The translations under genes and the position numbers were made by a program. From positions 434,001-498,000 of the forward strand of contig NZ_LSBB01000018.1 of the NCBI RefSeq assembly GCF_001584335.1: a DNA stretch of 64,000 bases, read 5' to 3'. The stretch is from Bacillus atrophaeus. Its GTDB lineage: Bacteria > Bacillota > Bacilli > Bacillales > Bacillaceae. A model generated the notes under the pieces. The model searched no databases, had not been told where the DNA came from, and worked only from the letters and a program-made list of their open reading frames with translations. Shown here piece after piece: positions 20,301-31,616 of the stretch; position 1 is the stretch's first letter, and each line of letters begins with the position of its first letter.

Positions 20301-21288
20301 TGGCAGCACATTATCTGTTCGCGAAGCGGAAGACCTCATGCAGCTCATGATGAGTGGAAATATGGGACCGACTGAGATGGGCGGGATTTTATCAGTATTG
20401 GCTCATCGGGGAGAAACTGCAGAGGAACTGGAAGGATTTGTAAAAGTGATGCGCGACCATGCGCTCACGATAGACGGCCTGCCTGACGTTGTTGATACGT
20501 GCGGAACGGGTGGAGACGGGATCTCCACGTTTAACATTTCAACTGCCGCTGCCATTGCGGCCTCTGCAGCCGGAGCCAAAGTTGCAAAGCACGGAAACCG
20601 ATCAGTATCTTCAAAAAGCGGAAGCGCAGATGTTTTAGAGAGATTGGGAGTTTTCATTCAATCAACTCCGGAGAAGGTAAGGCAAAGCATAAAAACAAAA
20701 AATATGGGCTTTCTGTTTGCCCCGCTGTATCATTCGTCTATGAAACATGTCGCAGTCGCAAGAAAAGAGCTCGGTTTCAGAACGATTTTTAACTTGCTTG
20801 GCCCTCTCAGCAATCCTTTGCAGACGAAGCGCCAAGTCATCGGGGTATATTCAACGGAAAAAGCCAAGCTGATGGCAAGCGCTCTGGAAAGCTTCCATCC
20901 GAAGCATGTTCTGTTTGTTTCGAGCCGCGACGGACTAGACGAGCTGTCCGTGACATCACCGACCGATGTCATTGAATTAAAGGACGGTGCCCGGCGGGAG
21001 TATACTGTATCGCCTGAAGAATTCGGCTTTAAAGCGGGGGAGCTGAAAGATATTCAGGTGCAGTCTCCGCAAGAAAGCGCGTTGTTGATTCAGAAAATTT
21101 TTGAAAATGACAGCAATTCATCAGCCCTGAACATTACGGCTTTAAATGCGGGTGCCGCCATTTATGCGGCTGGGATTGCCGCTAATATGAAAGAAGGCGT
21201 ACAGCTCGCCTTAGAAACGATCAAAAGCGGAAATGCCCGCGCACAGCTTGAACGTCTGAAACAGAAAGAGGAAGAGATCTATGCTTGA
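20272..21288 (+). CDS. trpD: Anthranilate phosphoribosyltransferase
   Basis: Joins anthranilate to phosphoribosyl pyrophosphate. 338 residues from ATG 20272, with GGGGG nine bases upstream inside trpE. Motifs: [16 protein letters not shown] (PRPP loop), [16 protein letters not shown], and [14 protein letters not shown]. Longer frames into trpE lack a ribosome site. Confidence 0.97.
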   Translation: MNKFLLSCVNGSTLSVREAEDLMQLMMSGNMGPTEMGGILSVLAHRGETAEELEGFVKVMRDHALTIDGLPDVVDTCGTGGDGISTFNISTAAAIAASAAGAKVAKHGNRSVSSKSGSADVLERLGVFIQSTPEKVRQSIKTKNMGFLFAPLYHSSMKHVAVARKELGFRTIFNLLGPLSNPLQTKRQVIGVYSTEKAKLMASALESFHPKHVLFVSSRDGLDELSVTSPTDVIELKDGARREYTVSPEEFGFKAGELKDIQVQSPQESALLIQKIFENDSNSSALNITALNAGAAIYAAGIAANMKEGVQLALETIKSGNARAQLERLKQKEEEIYA

Positions 21289-22033
21289 TAAAATTATTGC
21301 CCAAAAAAAAGAAGAAGTAAAAACGATTATTTTACCAGAGGAACAAATTGTTATAAAACGTTCTTTTAAACAGGCGCTTGCAAATCCGAACCGATTTATC
21401 GGGTTGATTGCAGAAGTGAAAAAAGCGTCTCCTTCAAAAGGACTGATTAAAGAAAATTTCATCCCTGACATGATTGCTCAAGATTATGAAGCGGCAAAGG
21501 CGGATACGCTTTCTGTATTAACGGACACACCCTTTTTTCTAGGCGAAAATCACTATTTGACAGATGTTAAGCGGGCTGTCTCAATTCCGGTCCTGAGAAA
21601 AGATTTCATCATAGATTCTATTCAAGTAAAAGAATCGAAGAGAATCGGGGCAGACGCGATCCTTCTGATCGGTGAAGCGCTCGATCCTTTGAAACTGCAC
21701 GAACTTTACACAGAAGCACAAGAATCAGGGATGGATGTTTTAGTGGAGGTCCATGATGAATTGACGCTTGAACGGATTTTGAAGGTGTTTACGCCGGATA
21801 TTATCGGCATTAACAATCGAAACTTAAAAACATTTGAAACCTCGGTGACGCAGTCAGAAAAAATCGCAGCTCTCGTTCCGACAGACAGCCTGCTCGTCAG
21901 TGAAAGCGGCATTGGGACCTTGGAGCATCTGCAATTCGTAAAAGAACATGGAGCGAAAGCGGTACTCATAGGAGAGTCACTAATGAAGCAGCCGTCACAG
22001 CAAGAAGCAGTCTATGCTTTGTTTGGGGAGTGA
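21281..22033 (+). CDS. trpC: Indole-3-glycerol phosphate synthase
   Basis: Closes the indole ring from CdRP. The 250-residue TIM barrel contains the conserved [32 protein letters not shown] and VSESGI. Overlaps trpD by eight bases. Monofunctional, with trpF as a separate gene. Confidence 0.97.
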   Translation: MLDKIIAQKKEEVKTIILPEEQIVIKRSFKQALANPNRFIGLIAEVKKASPSKGLIKENFIPDMIAQDYEAAKADTLSVLTDTPFFLGENHYLTDVKRAVSIPVLRKDFIIDSIQVKESKRIGADAILLIGEALDPLKLHELYTEAQESGMDVLVEVHDELTLERILKVFTPDIIGINNRNLKTFETSVTQSEKIAALVPTDSLLVSESGIGTLEHLQFVKEHGAKAVLIGESLMKQPSQQEAVYALFGE

Positions 22034-22037
22034 GGCT

Positions 22038-22694
22038 GTGAAAAAGCCCGAATTAAAATACTGCGGCATTCGCTCTCTCCAAGATTTGCAGACAGCAGCA
22101 ACATCACAAGCCGATTATTTGGGATTCGTTTTTGCTGAGAGCAAACGAAAAGTGTCGGCGGCTGAAGTGAAACAGTGGTGCAGCCAAGTGCATATAGGCG
22201 ATAAAAAACGTGTGGGTGTTTTTGTTAATGAAAAAAATGCGAACATAGCTCGTATTGCCAATGACCTTCAGCTTGATGTCATTCAGCTGCATGGTGACGA
22301 AATCCCGAAAGATGCCGTAAACCTGCGTTCTTTCGCGGATTGTGAAGTATGGAAAGCACTGCATCATAATCAGGGCACAATTCAGCAAATGAAGCGTTTT
22401 GCGGCGGCCGTCGATGGGTTTGTAATTGATTCATCTGTCAAAGGGATGAGAGGCGGAAGCGGTATTTCGTTCTCTTGGGAGAGTGTGCCTGCATATCAGC
22501 AGGAAGCTGAGCGGACAACAAAACGGTGTTTTATTGCAGGCGGTGTAAATCCGGAAACGATTGCCGGACTGCTCAAATGGAGGCCAGGCGGGATTGATCT
22601 GGCGAGCGGAATTGAAAGAAACGGAAAAAAAGATCAAATTTTCATCAAGCTATTAGAAGAAAGGATGAACCACTATGTATCAATATCCAAATGA
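22038..22694 (+). CDS. trpF: Phosphoribosylanthranilate isomerase
   Basis: The Amadori rearrangement step of tryptophan synthesis. 218 residues from GTG 22038, which follows GGGGAGTGAGG; the trpC stop lies inside that region. Motifs: LKYCGIRS (catalytic Cys), VIQLHGDE, and [11 protein letters not shown]. An in-frame ATG at 22014 is inside trpC with no ribosome site. Less conserved than its neighbours, as is common for TrpF. Confidence 0.95.
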   Translation: MKKPELKYCGIRSLQDLQTAATSQADYLGFVFAESKRKVSAAEVKQWCSQVHIGDKKRVGVFVNEKNANIARIANDLQLDVIQLHGDEIPKDAVNLRSFADCEVWKALHHNQGTIQQMKRFAAAVDGFVIDSSVKGMRGGSGISFSWESVPAYQQEAERTTKRCFIAGGVNPETIAGLLKWRPGGIDLASGIERNGKKDQIFIKLLEERMNHYVSISK

Positions 22695-23877
22695 AATCGG
22701 CAGGTTTGGCGAGTTTGGCGGAAAATTCGTTCCTGAAACGCTGATGCAGCCCTTAGAAGAAATTGAAAAAGCATTCAAAGAAATAAAAAATGATTCTGTT
22801 TTCGAAGCAGAGTATAAAAAGCTGTTATTCGACTATTCCGGAAGGCCGACAGCGCTGACATTTGCCGATCAGGTGACAAATCATTTAGGCGGGGCTAAAA
22901 TTTATTTAAAAAGAGAAGATTTAAACCATACAGGTTCCCACAAAATCAATAACGCTTTGGGGCAGGCTCTGCTTGCAAAAAAAATGGGCAAAACAAAAAT
23001 CATTGCTGAAACAGGGGCAGGCCAGCACGGTGTCGCAGCGGCGACAGTAGCCGCGAAATTTGGTTTTCCCTGTACCGTTTTTATGGGAGAAGAAGATGTG
23101 GCGCGTCAGTCGCTGAATGTGTTCCGTATGAAACTTTTGGGAGCGGAAGTGGTTCCGGTCACAAGCGGAAATGGTACGCTTAAGGACGCAACGAATGAAG
23201 CGATCAGATACTGGGTCCAGCATTGCGAGGACCATTTTTATATGATCGGTTCTGTAGTAGGTCCTCATCCGTACCCTTACATTGTTCGTGAATTCCAAAG
23301 AATAATCGGCGATGAAGCGAAAGAACAGCTGCGCGGCATAGAAGGAAATCTTCCGGACAAAGTGGTTGCATGTGTTGGCGGAGGAAGCAATGCTATTGGT
23401 ATCTTTCAGGCTTTTTTAGCGGAAGATGTAGAATTGATAGGAGCAGAAGCCGCCGGAAAAGGAATTGACACTTCTCTTCACGCAGCCACTATCTCAAAAG
23501 GAACAAAAGGTGTCATCCACGGATCGCTGACTTATTTGATTCAGGATCAATTCGGCCAGATCATAGAGCCATACTCCATTTCGGCAGGGCTGGACTATCC
23601 GGGAATCGGGCCGGAGCATGCTTATCTTCACCAAAGCGGCCGAGTGAAGTATGAAAGTGTGACGGATGATGAAGCGGTCGCTGCATTAAGGCTTCTCTCC
23701 GAAAAAGAAGGCATTTTGCCGGCAATCGAATCTGCCCATGCATTAGCTAAGGCGTTTGAAATGGCTAAAGAAATGGACCGTGAGCAAAGTATACTCGTTT
23801 GTTTGTCAGGAAGAGGAGACAAAGATGTGAACACATTGATGCAAGTATTGGAAGATGAGGTGAAAGCGCATGTATAA
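22675..23877 (+). CDS. trpB: Tryptophan synthase beta chain
   Basis: PLP enzyme joining indole and serine. 400 residues. The PLP lysine is at residue 90 in [13 protein letters not shown]. The phosphate loop is GGGSNAIG, and AETGAGQHG is present. Starts within the last 20 bases of trpF, behind AAAGGATGA. Its end overlaps trpA by eight bases, which suits equimolar synthesis of the two subunits. Confidence 0.98.
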   Translation: MYQYPNEIGRFGEFGGKFVPETLMQPLEEIEKAFKEIKNDSVFEAEYKKLLFDYSGRPTALTFADQVTNHLGGAKIYLKREDLNHTGSHKINNALGQALLAKKMGKTKIIAETGAGQHGVAAATVAAKFGFPCTVFMGEEDVARQSLNVFRMKLLGAEVVPVTSGNGTLKDATNEAIRYWVQHCEDHFYMIGSVVGPHPYPYIVREFQRIIGDEAKEQLRGIEGNLPDKVVACVGGGSNAIGIFQAFLAEDVELIGAEAAGKGIDTSLHAATISKGTKGVIHGSLTYLIQDQFGQIIEPYSISAGLDYPGIGPEHAYLHQSGRVKYESVTDDEAVAALRLLSEKEGILPAIESAHALAKAFEMAKEMDREQSILVCLSGRGDKDVNTLMQVLEDEVKAHV

Positions 23878-24673
23878 TTTGAAACAGAAGCCTTCTGACA
23901 AATTGTTTATCCCCTTCATTACGGCCGGAGACCCTTTGCCAGAGGTCTCTATTGAGCTTGCTAAGTCCCTTCAAAAAGCGGGAGCTTCCGCGCTGGAGCT
24001 GGGTGTCGCCTACTCAGACCCGCTTGCTGACGGACCGGTTATCCAGCGTGCTTCGAAACGGGCGCTTGCCAATGAGATGAATATCGTAAAAGCCATAGAA
24101 TTAGGCGGTAAAATGAAAAAAAGTGGTGTCGATATTCCGATAATTCTCTTTACGTATTATAATCCTGTGTTACAATTGAACAAAGAATACTTTTTCGCTT
24201 TACTGCGGGAAAATCATATAGACGGCTTGCTTGTTCCGGATTTGCCATTTGAGGAAAGTGCCCAGCTTCAGCAAGAATGCAAAAAAAATAATGTGACCTA
24301 TATTTCCTTGGTGGCACCGACAAGCGAAAGTCGTTTAAAAAAAATTACAGAACAGGCCGAGGGCTTCGTATATTGTGTGTCTTCATTAGGCGTGACCGGC
24401 GTTCGCAATGAATTCGACTCAGCAGTCTACTCCTTTATCCGGACGGTTAAGGAGCTCAGCTCTGTTCCTGTGGCTGTAGGGTTCGGAATCTCCAGCCGCG
24501 AACAGGTAATCAAGATGAATGAGATGTGTGACGGTGTCGTTGTAGGCAGCGCACTGGTCAGAAAAATAGAAGAATTGCAAAACCAGCTCGTCTGTCAGGA
24601 TACAAGGGAGCGTGCGGTGCAAACATTTGAAGAATATGCGAAGACGTTTAGTGGCTTGTACAGTTTAAAATGA
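23870..24673 (+). CDS. trpA: Tryptophan synthase alpha chain
   Basis: Cleaves indole-3-glycerol phosphate and passes indole to TrpB. The 267-residue TIM barrel has FITAGDP, the catalytic Glu in [15 protein letters not shown], and VGFGISS. Ends the trp part of the supraoperon. hisC follows after 11 bases, with no terminator between. Confidence 0.97.
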   Translation: MYNLKQKPSDKLFIPFITAGDPLPEVSIELAKSLQKAGASALELGVAYSDPLADGPVIQRASKRALANEMNIVKAIELGGKMKKSGVDIPIILFTYYNPVLQLNKEYFFALLRENHIDGLLVPDLPFEESAQLQQECKKNNVTYISLVAPTSESRLKKITEQAEGFVYCVSSLGVTGVRNEFDSAVYSFIRTVKELSSVPVAVGFGISSREQVIKMNEMCDGVVVGSALVRKIEELQNQLVCQDTRERAVQTFEEYAKTFSGLYSLK

Positions 24674-24684
24674 GGTGACTGGAT

Positions 24685-25767
24685 TTGCGAATCAAAGAAC
24701 AATTAAAACAGCTGAAGCCTTATCAGCCTGGAAAACCAATTGAAGAAGTAAAAAGGGAATACGGCCTGGACAAAGTCGTTAAGCTGGCTTCTAATGAGAA
24801 CCCATTCGGCTGTTCAGAAGCTGCAAAAGAAGCTCTTCAACAAGAAATTGAACAGCTTGCGCTTTATCCGGATGGCTATAGCGCCGCTTTGCGTACAAGG
24901 CTCAGCGAACATCTTAATGTAAGTGAAAAGTCCCTCATCTTTGGCAATGGTTCTGATGAGCTTGTCCAAATCATCTGCCGATCATTTTTAAATGAAAAGA
25001 CAAACACAATTACAGCAGCTTCGACGTTTCCTCAATATAAACACAATGCGGTCATTGAGGGCGCGGAAGTTCGTGAAATTGCGATTCGTCAAGACGGCGG
25101 TCATGATCTTGATGCGATGTTAGCAGCCATTGATGAAAATACACAAATCGTGTGGGTATGCAGTCCGAATAATCCGACGGGAACCTATACAGCAGAAAGT
25201 GAATTGCTTTCGTTTTTAAACCGTGTGCCGAGCCATGTGCTCGTAGTGCTGGATGAAGCGTATTATGAATATGTAACGGCTGAGGATTATCCGGAAAGTA
25301 TACCGCTTTTGGAAAAACACCCTAATCTGATCATTTTGCGGACCTTTTCAAAAGCCTATGGCCTGGCGGCGTTAAGAGTCGGTTACGGCATTGCAAGCGA
25401 GGCGCTGATCCGTCAGATTGAGCCTGCGAGAGAACCGTTTAATACAAGCCGCCTTGGTCAGGCTGCCGCGATCGCCGCGCTTAGCGATCAGGACTTTATC
25501 GCATCCTGTGTGAAAAAAAATGCTGCCGGTCTTAAGCAATATTATGACTTTGCCAAAACACACGGATTAAGATACTATCCTTCACAAACCAACTTTGTGT
25601 TAATTGATTTTAACCGTCCGGCGGATGAACTTTTCCAAGCTTTACTGCAAAAAGGCTATATTGTGCGGTCTGGAAATGCATTGGGATTCCCGACCTCGCT
25701 GCGGATAACAATCGGAACGAAAGAGCAAAATGAGGAAATCCTCACGATTTTAGCTGAAATGTTATAA
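24685..25767 (+). CDS. hisC: Histidinol-phosphate / aromatic aminotransferase
   Basis: A PLP aminotransferase acting in histidine synthesis. In B. subtilis the same enzyme also serves Tyr and Phe synthesis, which explains its place in this operon. 360 residues from TTG 24685 behind GAGGTGA. The PLP lysine is in [17 protein letters not shown], with ASNENPFG near the N-terminus and DEAYYEY. Followed by a weak hairpin and tyrA. Confidence 0.96.
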   Translation: MRIKEQLKQLKPYQPGKPIEEVKREYGLDKVVKLASNENPFGCSEAAKEALQQEIEQLALYPDGYSAALRTRLSEHLNVSEKSLIFGNGSDELVQIICRSFLNEKTNTITAASTFPQYKHNAVIEGAEVREIAIRQDGGHDLDAMLAAIDENTQIVWVCSPNNPTGTYTAESELLSFLNRVPSHVLVVLDEAYYEYVTAEDYPESIPLLEKHPNLIILRTFSKAYGLAALRVGYGIASEALIRQIEPAREPFNTSRLGQAAAIAALSDQDFIASCVKKNAAGLKQYYDFAKTHGLRYYPSQTNFVLIDFNRPADELFQALLQKGYIVRSGNALGFPTSLRITIGTKEQNEEILTILAEML

Positions 25768-25791
25768 GAGGTGATCATGCATCACCTCTTT
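25768..25791 (+). terminator. Weak hairpin between hisC and tyrA
   Basis: GAGGTGAT (25768-25775) pairs with ATCACCTC (25781-25788), but only three T follow. Probably partial termination or an mRNA-processing or stability element rather than an operon end. Confidence 0.45.
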
Positions 25792-25817
25792 AGTCTATCA
25801 AACCAGGTGATTAAGAT

Positions 25818-26933
25818 ATGAATCAAACCAAAAATACAATATTGCTCGCGGGACTTGGATTAATCGGCGGCTCCATCGCGTTGGCCGTCAAAAAGCAATT
25901 TCCGGACAAGCGGATCATCGGCGTTGACATCTCAGAAGAGCAGCTTGTGGCAGCATTAAAGCTTGGCGTGATAGATGAAAGCGCCGATTCGTTTATTGAA
26001 GGAGCGAAAAAGGCTTCAACCATTATTATTGCGACCCCTGTTGCTCAAACGCTGCTTATGCTGGATGAATTGGCTCAATCGGGCATCAAACACCAGCTTT
26101 TAATTACGGATGTAGGAAGCACCAAACAAAAAGTCGTCCGCTATGCAGATCAAGTGCTGCCTGAACATTATCATTTTATCGGCGGCCATCCGATGGCAGG
26201 CTCTCATAAATCCGGAGTCGCGGCGGCGAAGGAATTTTTGTTTGAAAATGCTTTTTACATTTTAACGCCAGGCCGTAACGCGGCGAAAGAAGCGGTCGAT
26301 CAAATCAAAAAGCTGCTGAAAGCGACAAATGCCCAATTTGTTGAAATGACTCCCGAAGAGCACGATGGCGTAACAAGCGTCATCAGCCACTTTCCTCATA
26401 TAGTTGCGGCCAGTCTTGTTCATCAGACTCATCATTCGGAAGAGTTATATCCGCTCGTGAAGCGGTTTGCTGCGGGAGGATTTCGGGATATTACCCGCAT
26501 CGCTTCAAGCAGTCCTGCGATGTGGAGAGATATTCTGTTACATAATAAAGAAAAAATATTGGATCGCTTTGATGAATGGAAGCGAGAAATCGAAACCATT
26601 CAAACCTATGTGGAAAACGAAGATGCAAAAAAGCTTTTCGACTATTTTAAAATGGCGAAGGACTATCGTGACGGACTGCCGCTTCGGCAAAAAGGAGCGA
26701 TTCCGGCTTTTTATGATCTTTACGTAGATGTGCCTGATCATCCCGGAGTTATTTCTGAAATAACAGCAATCCTGGCTGAGGAGCGCATCAGTATAACGAA
26801 TATAAGGATTATTGAAACACGAGAAGACATAAACGGGATTTTAAGAATCAGTTTTCAAACCGACAATGACCGCAAGCGGGCTGAAAATTGCATAGAATCC
26901 CGTGCAGAATATGATACTTTTTATGCTGACTGA
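25818..26933 (+). CDS. tyrA: Prephenate dehydrogenase
   Basis: Oxidises prephenate to 4-hydroxyphenylpyruvate on the tyrosine branch. 371 residues: the NAD motif [10 protein letters not shown] at the N-terminus, [12 protein letters not shown] in the active site, and a C-terminal ACT domain (from about residue 300, [19 protein letters not shown]) expected to sense tyrosine. Confidence 0.97.
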   Translation: MNQTKNTILLAGLGLIGGSIALAVKKQFPDKRIIGVDISEEQLVAALKLGVIDESADSFIEGAKKASTIIIATPVAQTLLMLDELAQSGIKHQLLITDVGSTKQKVVRYADQVLPEHYHFIGGHPMAGSHKSGVAAAKEFLFENAFYILTPGRNAAKEAVDQIKKLLKATNAQFVEMTPEEHDGVTSVISHFPHIVAASLVHQTHHSEELYPLVKRFAAGGFRDITRIASSSPAMWRDILLHNKEKILDRFDEWKREIETIQTYVENEDAKKLFDYFKMAKDYRDGLPLRQKGAIPAFYDLYVDVPDHPGVISEITAILAEERISITNIRIIETREDINGILRISFQTDNDRKRAENCIESRAEYDTFYAD

Positions 26934-26944
26934 GGTGGAAAACA

Positions 26945-28231
26945 ATGAAAAGAGAAAAAGTGCAGTCTTTGAACGGAGAAATCCATATCCCCGGAGACAA
27001 ATCAATTTCACATCGTTCTGTGATGTTTGGCGCGCTCGCAAACGGAAAAACAACAGTCAAAAACTTTCTTCCGGGAGCAGACTGTCTCAGCACGATAGAA
27101 TGCTTCAAGAAAATGGGTGTTCACATTGAGCGCAGCGGCAGTGACGTAACGATACACGGAAAGGGCATCTCAGCTCTTCAGGAGCCTGAAAGCCTTTTAG
27201 ACGTCGGGAACTCAGGTACAACGATTCGGCTGATGCTTGGAATCTTGGCGGGACGACCGTTTTACAGCGCCGTTGCCGGTGATGAAAGTATCGCAAAGCG
27301 TCCGATGAAGCGCGTGACAGATCCTTTGAAAAAAATGGGCGCACATATTGACGGCAGAGCGGGCGGAGAGTTTACTCCTTTGTCAGTGAATGGCGGGGAT
27401 TTAACGGGTATTAATTATGTCTCACCTGTTGCGAGTGCCCAAATTAAATCTGCAGTGCTGCTTGCAGGTCTGCAGGCAGAAGGAACGACAACGGTCACTG
27501 AGCCACATAAATCACGGGATCATACAGAGCGGATGCTGAGCGCTTTTGGTATTGAGCTTTCAGAAGACAAAACAAGCGTTTCTATCAAAGGAGGCCAATC
27601 GCTTACAGCTCAAGACATCTTTGTGCCTGGGGATATTTCTTCAGCCGCCTTTTTCCTTGCGGCGGGGGCGATCATTCCAAATAGTAGAATTGTACTGAAA
27701 AATGTAGGCTTAAACCCTACAAGAACCGGGATCATTGATGTTCTGCAAAAGATGGGGGCCAAACTTCACATCACTGAATCAAGCGGCGACAGCGCAGAGC
27801 CTTACGGAGATTTGACGATTGAGACTTCTGAACTGAACGCGCTTGAAATCGGCGGAGACATTATTCCGCGCTTAATTGATGAAATTCCGATCATCGCGCT
27901 GCTTGCAACTCAAGCTGAGGGAACGACCATTATTAAGGATGCGGCTGAGCTGAAAGTAAAAGAAACCAACCGGATTGATACAGTAGTGTCAGAACTTCGT
28001 AAGCTGGGCGCAAACATTGAGGCTACAGATGACGGGATGAAAATCTACGGAAAGCAGACCCTAAAAGGCGGTGCAACTGTTTCCAGCCATGGAGATCACC
28101 GTATCGGAATGATGCTCGGCATTGCTTCATGTTTAACTCAAGAGTCTATTGAAATCTTGCAGACAGAAGCGATTCACGTATCGTATCCAACTTTTTTCGA
28201 TCATCTGAACAAATTAGCTGCAAAAGCCTGA
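26945..28231 (+). CDS. aroE: 3-phosphoshikimate 1-carboxyvinyltransferase (EPSP synthase)
   Basis: Adds enolpyruvate to shikimate 3-phosphate, the step before chorismate synthase (aroA in most other species). 428 residues. Motifs: [31 protein letters not shown] and [11 protein letters not shown]. The last gene of the supraoperon. Its stop codon lies in the stem of the terminator. Confidence 0.97.
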   Translation: MKREKVQSLNGEIHIPGDKSISHRSVMFGALANGKTTVKNFLPGADCLSTIECFKKMGVHIERSGSDVTIHGKGISALQEPESLLDVGNSGTTIRLMLGILAGRPFYSAVAGDESIAKRPMKRVTDPLKKMGAHIDGRAGGEFTPLSVNGGDLTGINYVSPVASAQIKSAVLLAGLQAEGTTTVTEPHKSRDHTERMLSAFGIELSEDKTSVSIKGGQSLTAQDIFVPGDISSAAFFLAAGAIIPNSRIVLKNVGLNPTRTGIIDVLQKMGAKLHITESSGDSAEPYGDLTIETSELNALEIGGDIIPRLIDEIPIIALLATQAEGTTIIKDAAELKVKETNRIDTVVSELRKLGANIEATDDGMKIYGKQTLKGGATVSSHGDHRIGMMLGIASCLTQESIEILQTEAIHVSYPTFFDHLNKLAAKA

Positions 28232-28253
28232 AGGTGCTCCTTCAGGCTTTTTT
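28222..28253 (+). terminator. Terminator of the aro-trp supraoperon
   Basis: A perfect 13-bp stem (28222-28234 with 28239-28251) and a T-run. Confidence 0.92.
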
Positions 28254-28581
28254 CATCAATACGGCTAAGGGAAAACAATCATAAAATGTAAGAATGCATC
28301 ATAGCTTGTCTTATACAGGAAAAAATAAAAAGGGAAAGGAGGATGCGCTTTATTTGGAGGGCAGTCTGAAAAGGCTGTTTTTGTGTACAAGTTGCTTTCT
28401 TCCTTTTTGCTGTTTTCCTGAGCTTGTTCTTTTGGTAAACTAAAATGACCAAAAACGAGGCCGCATTGGGGCAGGCATCTTATTTGCCGAAGGCCTTCGT
28501 CTGAATTATGATAGGGTTAACCCGAACAAAAAAGCCCCTTTAATAAGTTTTATGTATAGGAAAAGAAAGGACCGGTCCGAT
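28254..28581. other. aroE-ypiA intergenic region
   Basis: This 328-base gap contains a full-strength Shine-Dalgarno-like AAAGGAGG (28335-28342) far from any recognised gene, and a candidate ypiA promoter (28484-28512). After the AAAGGAGG, a TTG at 28354 opens a 29-codon frame ending at 28443. It encodes a short cysteine-rich peptide with CTSC and CC. The spacing of 11 bases is long, and an ATG directly abutting the GGAGG gives only eight codons. I do not call a gene, but the isolated ribosome site is notable. Confidence 0.5.
28484..28512 (+). promoter_or_regulatory. Candidate sigma-A promoter of ypiA
   Basis: TTGCCG (28484-28489), a 17-nt spacer, and TATGAT (28507-28512). Confidence 0.55.
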
Positions 28582-29853
28582 TTGAATACATTAATTCAAG
28601 AAGCCATAAAATTAGTTGAAGCTGGTGAAACCGAAAAGGGCCTCAATACGCTCTCGAAGGCTGAGAAACAGCTCCATGATGAAGATAAAGCGATAGCAGC
28701 CCAGCTGTATTATGAATGGGGAAATGCGGATAAAGCAATTTCGCTGATCAGTGATTTGCATGATTTGTATCCTGAGGAAACAGAGTTAACGAATTTTTAC
28801 GCTGAACTGCTAATAGATATTGACGAAGAAGAAAAAGCTCTGGCTGTGCTGGAAACCATTCCTGAAACAGATGGGTCGTACCCGGAAAGCCTGCTTCTCA
28901 TGGCAGACCTTTATCAGATGCAAGGTTTATTTGAAGTAAGTGAACAAAAGCTTTTAAAAGCAAAATCAATCCTTGAAGATGAACCTGTCATCGATTTTGC
29001 GTTAGGTGAGCTTTATTATACCCAGGGCGCGTATGCAAAGGCTATCCAATATTTTAAAAGAACGGCTGAGGAACAGAGTGAAATCGGAGGCGTTAATGTT
29101 CATCAAAGATTAGCAGAATCTTTAAGCGCTTCAGGTGAATTTGAGGAAGCGATTCCTTGGTACGAAAAAGCTGTCGAGGAAACTCCTGAGCCTAATACCA
29201 TTTTCGGCTACGGTTTTACTGCATCACAGGCTGGGTTCGTCAAAACCGCCATCAAGCAGCTGTCAGACCTGAAAGAGATTGATCCATCCTATTCATCGCT
29301 TTATATGCCGCTTGCTGAAAGCTATGAGGCAGAAGGCATGTATGAAGAGGCTTTGAAAACAGCCAAAGAAGGCATCAGCTATGATGAATACAACAAGGAA
29401 CTCTTCCTTTACGCAGCAAAAATGACGCTGAAAATCGGAAATGTCCAAGAGGGCAAAAAGCTGCTTCAAGAAGCGCTTGCGCTTGATCCCGGTTACGTGG
29501 AAGCACTACACACTCTGCTTGCCGTTTATCTCAAGGAAGAAGATTATGAGTTGATCATTGATTTGATTCAAGAAGTGCGGGGCTATGGGGAAGAGGACCC
29601 GAAATACAATTGGTACCTGGCAAGCGCTTATACTGAATTGGAGAAATATGAAGAGGCTAAAAAATGCTTTGAAGCCGCTTATCTTCATTATCGCGAGGAC
29701 AGAGATTTCTTATACGAATACGCGAACTTCTTATTGGAAGAAGGGCTGCAGCAAGAAGCGCTTCCGCTTCTAAAAGAAGTGCTCAAACTGGACGGCGCCA
29801 ATGAAGAGCTTGAAGAAACGATATTGCGGATTGAGGATGAATTTTCTAGATAA
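28582..29853 (+). CDS. ypiA: TPR-repeat protein YpiA
   Basis: A 423-residue soluble protein built of tandem tetratricopeptide repeats along its whole length, visible as recurring patterns such as ALGELYYTQGAYAKAIQYF and LASAYTELEKYEEAKKCFEAA. TPR scaffolds bind other proteins. No enzyme motif is present. The start is TTG 28582, behind AGAAAGGA, giving the length of B. subtilis YpiA. An upstream ATG at 28552 lacks a site. Partner unknown. Confidence 0.92.
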   Translation: MNTLIQEAIKLVEAGETEKGLNTLSKAEKQLHDEDKAIAAQLYYEWGNADKAISLISDLHDLYPEETELTNFYAELLIDIDEEEKALAVLETIPETDGSYPESLLLMADLYQMQGLFEVSEQKLLKAKSILEDEPVIDFALGELYYTQGAYAKAIQYFKRTAEEQSEIGGVNVHQRLAESLSASGEFEEAIPWYEKAVEETPEPNTIFGYGFTASQAGFVKTAIKQLSDLKEIDPSYSSLYMPLAESYEAEGMYEEALKTAKEGISYDEYNKELFLYAAKMTLKIGNVQEGKKLLQEALALDPGYVEALHTLLAVYLKEEDYELIIDLIQEVRGYGEEDPKYNWYLASAYTELEKYEEAKKCFEAAYLHYREDRDFLYEYANFLLEEGLQQEALPLLKEVLKLDGANEELEETILRIEDEFSR

Positions 29854-29928
29854 GCAGGATTTCTTATTCTCCATGTGGAATTTATGATGTATAAGAATAA
29901 ACTTACGACCGATAGAGGAGGGAATTAC

Positions 29929-30468
29929 ATGCAGACCCCTGTTTCTGTCAATGAGAAAAAGGACTTTATCAGATGGTTTTTAAACCATTATCAGCTTAAG
30001 CGCCGAGAGTGCGTCTGGATTTTGAATTATTTAATGAGCCACGACTCTTTAATGGAAAAAGTCCATTTCGTAGAACAAGCTGAGTTTTGCCCAAGAGGCA
30101 TTATAATGTCAACACACTGTGTTGAAGAAGTTCCGTTTCGGTTTTATAAAGAGAACGTAATGACAACCGATGCAGAAAAATCTTTCCATGATATCAGATT
30201 AAATAAACAGCAGGATTTATTTATCCAGCTGAATTTCCGTTCAGCTTACAATTCGCCGGAGTATGCGGCAGTGCTTGAGTCTAATCCTCATATTCCTAAA
30301 GATCTATTTGAGAATAAAAAAGATCAAGGAATGGCTGAACAAATTTTAGAACACGCAATTTCTACATTTCAAAGAGAAAGACTGCTGAAAGATATAGACG
30401 AGGCGCTGGACCGTCACGATAAAGAAGCATTTGAACAATTATCTCAGCAATTGAATCAGCTCACATAA
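29929..30468 (+). CDS. ypiB: UPF0302 family protein YpiB
   Basis: A 179-residue soluble protein of the UPF0302 family, nearly identical to B. subtilis YpiB as I recall it. It has a conserved N-terminal part ([20 protein letters not shown]) and a helical C-terminus. The start is ATG 29929 behind GAGGAGGG. No catalytic motif is seen. It shares an intergenic-free context with ypiA and ypiF ahead of qcrABC. Its biochemical role is not clear from sequence. Confidence 0.92.
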   Translation: MQTPVSVNEKKDFIRWFLNHYQLKRRECVWILNYLMSHDSLMEKVHFVEQAEFCPRGIIMSTHCVEEVPFRFYKENVMTTDAEKSFHDIRLNKQQDLFIQLNFRSAYNSPEYAAVLESNPHIPKDLFENKKDQGMAEQILEHAISTFQRERLLKDIDEALDRHDKEAFEQLSQQLNQLT

Positions 30469-30523
30469 TATTTCCGGCCTTGCAAAACATGCAAGGCTTG
30501 TTGTCGTAGAGGGGGAGAAAACA

Positions 30524-30970
30524 ATGAGGTGGAGAATAGCTGATGCCGAGGCTTATTTGCAGGCTGCGGATTACATTGATACCGCTGTCATTCCTTTAAT
30601 ATCCATTAAAGCTGATCATCAATTTAAGGCTTCAGTAGAAAAAGGGGAATTTACACAGCTGATTTGTGAAGAACTGGAACGGCAATTAAAGGGACGGGTA
30701 TATTTGTTCCCTGCATATACATATATAGATATAAATGAAACAACCATTCAGGAATTGAGGTATTGGAAAAAAGAGGCTGGTTCCCGGTTTCGGCATGTCG
30801 TTTTTTTGACTGCTGAAGCAAATTGGGAAGATGCGGTATCAGAAGAGAAGGTTGTGTATATCCCCTCAGTGCCATTTGAACATATGAATGATTCATTAAA
30901 AAGAAGAATATTGGAAGATAAGACAGGCGAAATTTTGAACGTTTTGTTACAGTTATGGGGCACTTTGTAA
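30524..30970 (+). CDS. ypiF: DUF2487 protein YpiF
   Basis: A 148-residue soluble protein starting MRWRIADAEAYLQAADYIDT, with ATG 30524 behind GAGGGGGAG. It matches B. subtilis ypiF in length and place. No motif that gives a function. The qcr promoter follows its stop, so it may be transcribed into qcrABC but is not required for it. Confidence 0.9.
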   Translation: MRWRIADAEAYLQAADYIDTAVIPLISIKADHQFKASVEKGEFTQLICEELERQLKGRVYLFPAYTYIDINETTIQELRYWKKEAGSRFRHVVFLTAEANWEDAVSEEKVVYIPSVPFEHMNDSLKRRILEDKTGEILNVLLQLWGTL

Positions 30971-31009
30971 AAACACTTACATTTCCTATTTATTAATATT
31001 TTGGCTATA

Positions 31010-31038
31010 TTGACCTTGCTGAGAGATTCATATATTAT
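31010..31038 (+). promoter_or_regulatory. Promoter of qcrABC
   Basis: TTGACC (31010-31015), a 17-nt spacer, and TATTAT (31033-31038). About 70 bases of leader precede qcrA. Confidence 0.68.
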
Positions 31039-31111
31039 GAGGGTGTCTAGTGTTATGAAATATTTTCTATTTTAGTTAGTTTGTAGCGTCGACCTAGAGG
31101 GGGGAGAAGAG

Positions 31112-31615
31112 ATGGGCGGAAGACATGATATATCAAGACGTCAATTTTTAAATTATACGCTCACGGGCGTAGGGGGGTTTATGGCGGCTAGTATGCTCAT
31201 GCCTATGGTTCGCTTTGCACTCGATCCGGTGTTAAAACCGACTGGGGATCAGGATATGGTTCAGGTTGTCAGCGTCGATGAGCTGACAAAAGAACCGCAG
31301 CGCTTTGATTTTAAAATTAATCAAGTCGATGCCTGGTATGAATCAGAGGAATCGAGATCAGCTTGGGTGTTCAAACACGGGGATGAGATTGTGGCATTAT
31401 CACCGATTTGCAAGCATTTGGGATGTACAGTCAACTGGAATAACGATCCTAAGAATCCGAACAAATTTTTCTGTCCATGCCATTACGGGCTATATGAAAA
31501 AGACGGTACGAATGTCCCCGGCACGCCGCCGCTTGCACCACTTGACCATTATGAGCAAGAAGTGAAGGACGGCTTCCTGTATCTTGGAAAAGCAAAGCCT
31601 AAGGGGGAAGGGTGA
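31112..31615 (+). CDS. qcrA: Menaquinol:cytochrome c reductase Rieske iron-sulfur subunit
   Basis: The 167-residue Rieske protein of the bc complex. An N-terminal twin-arginine-like SRRQFLNY precedes a single membrane helix. The [2Fe-2S] ligands are in CKHLGCTVNW and CPCHYGLYE, both with Cys-x-His. The start is ATG 31112 behind GGGGGGAG. First gene of qcrABC. Confidence 0.97.
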   Translation: MGGRHDISRRQFLNYTLTGVGGFMAASMLMPMVRFALDPVLKPTGDQDMVQVVSVDELTKEPQRFDFKINQVDAWYESEESRSAWVFKHGDEIVALSPICKHLGCTVNWNNDPKNPNKFFCPCHYGLYEKDGTNVPGTPPLAPLDHYEQEVKDGFLYLGKAKPKGEG

Positions 31616-31616
31616 C

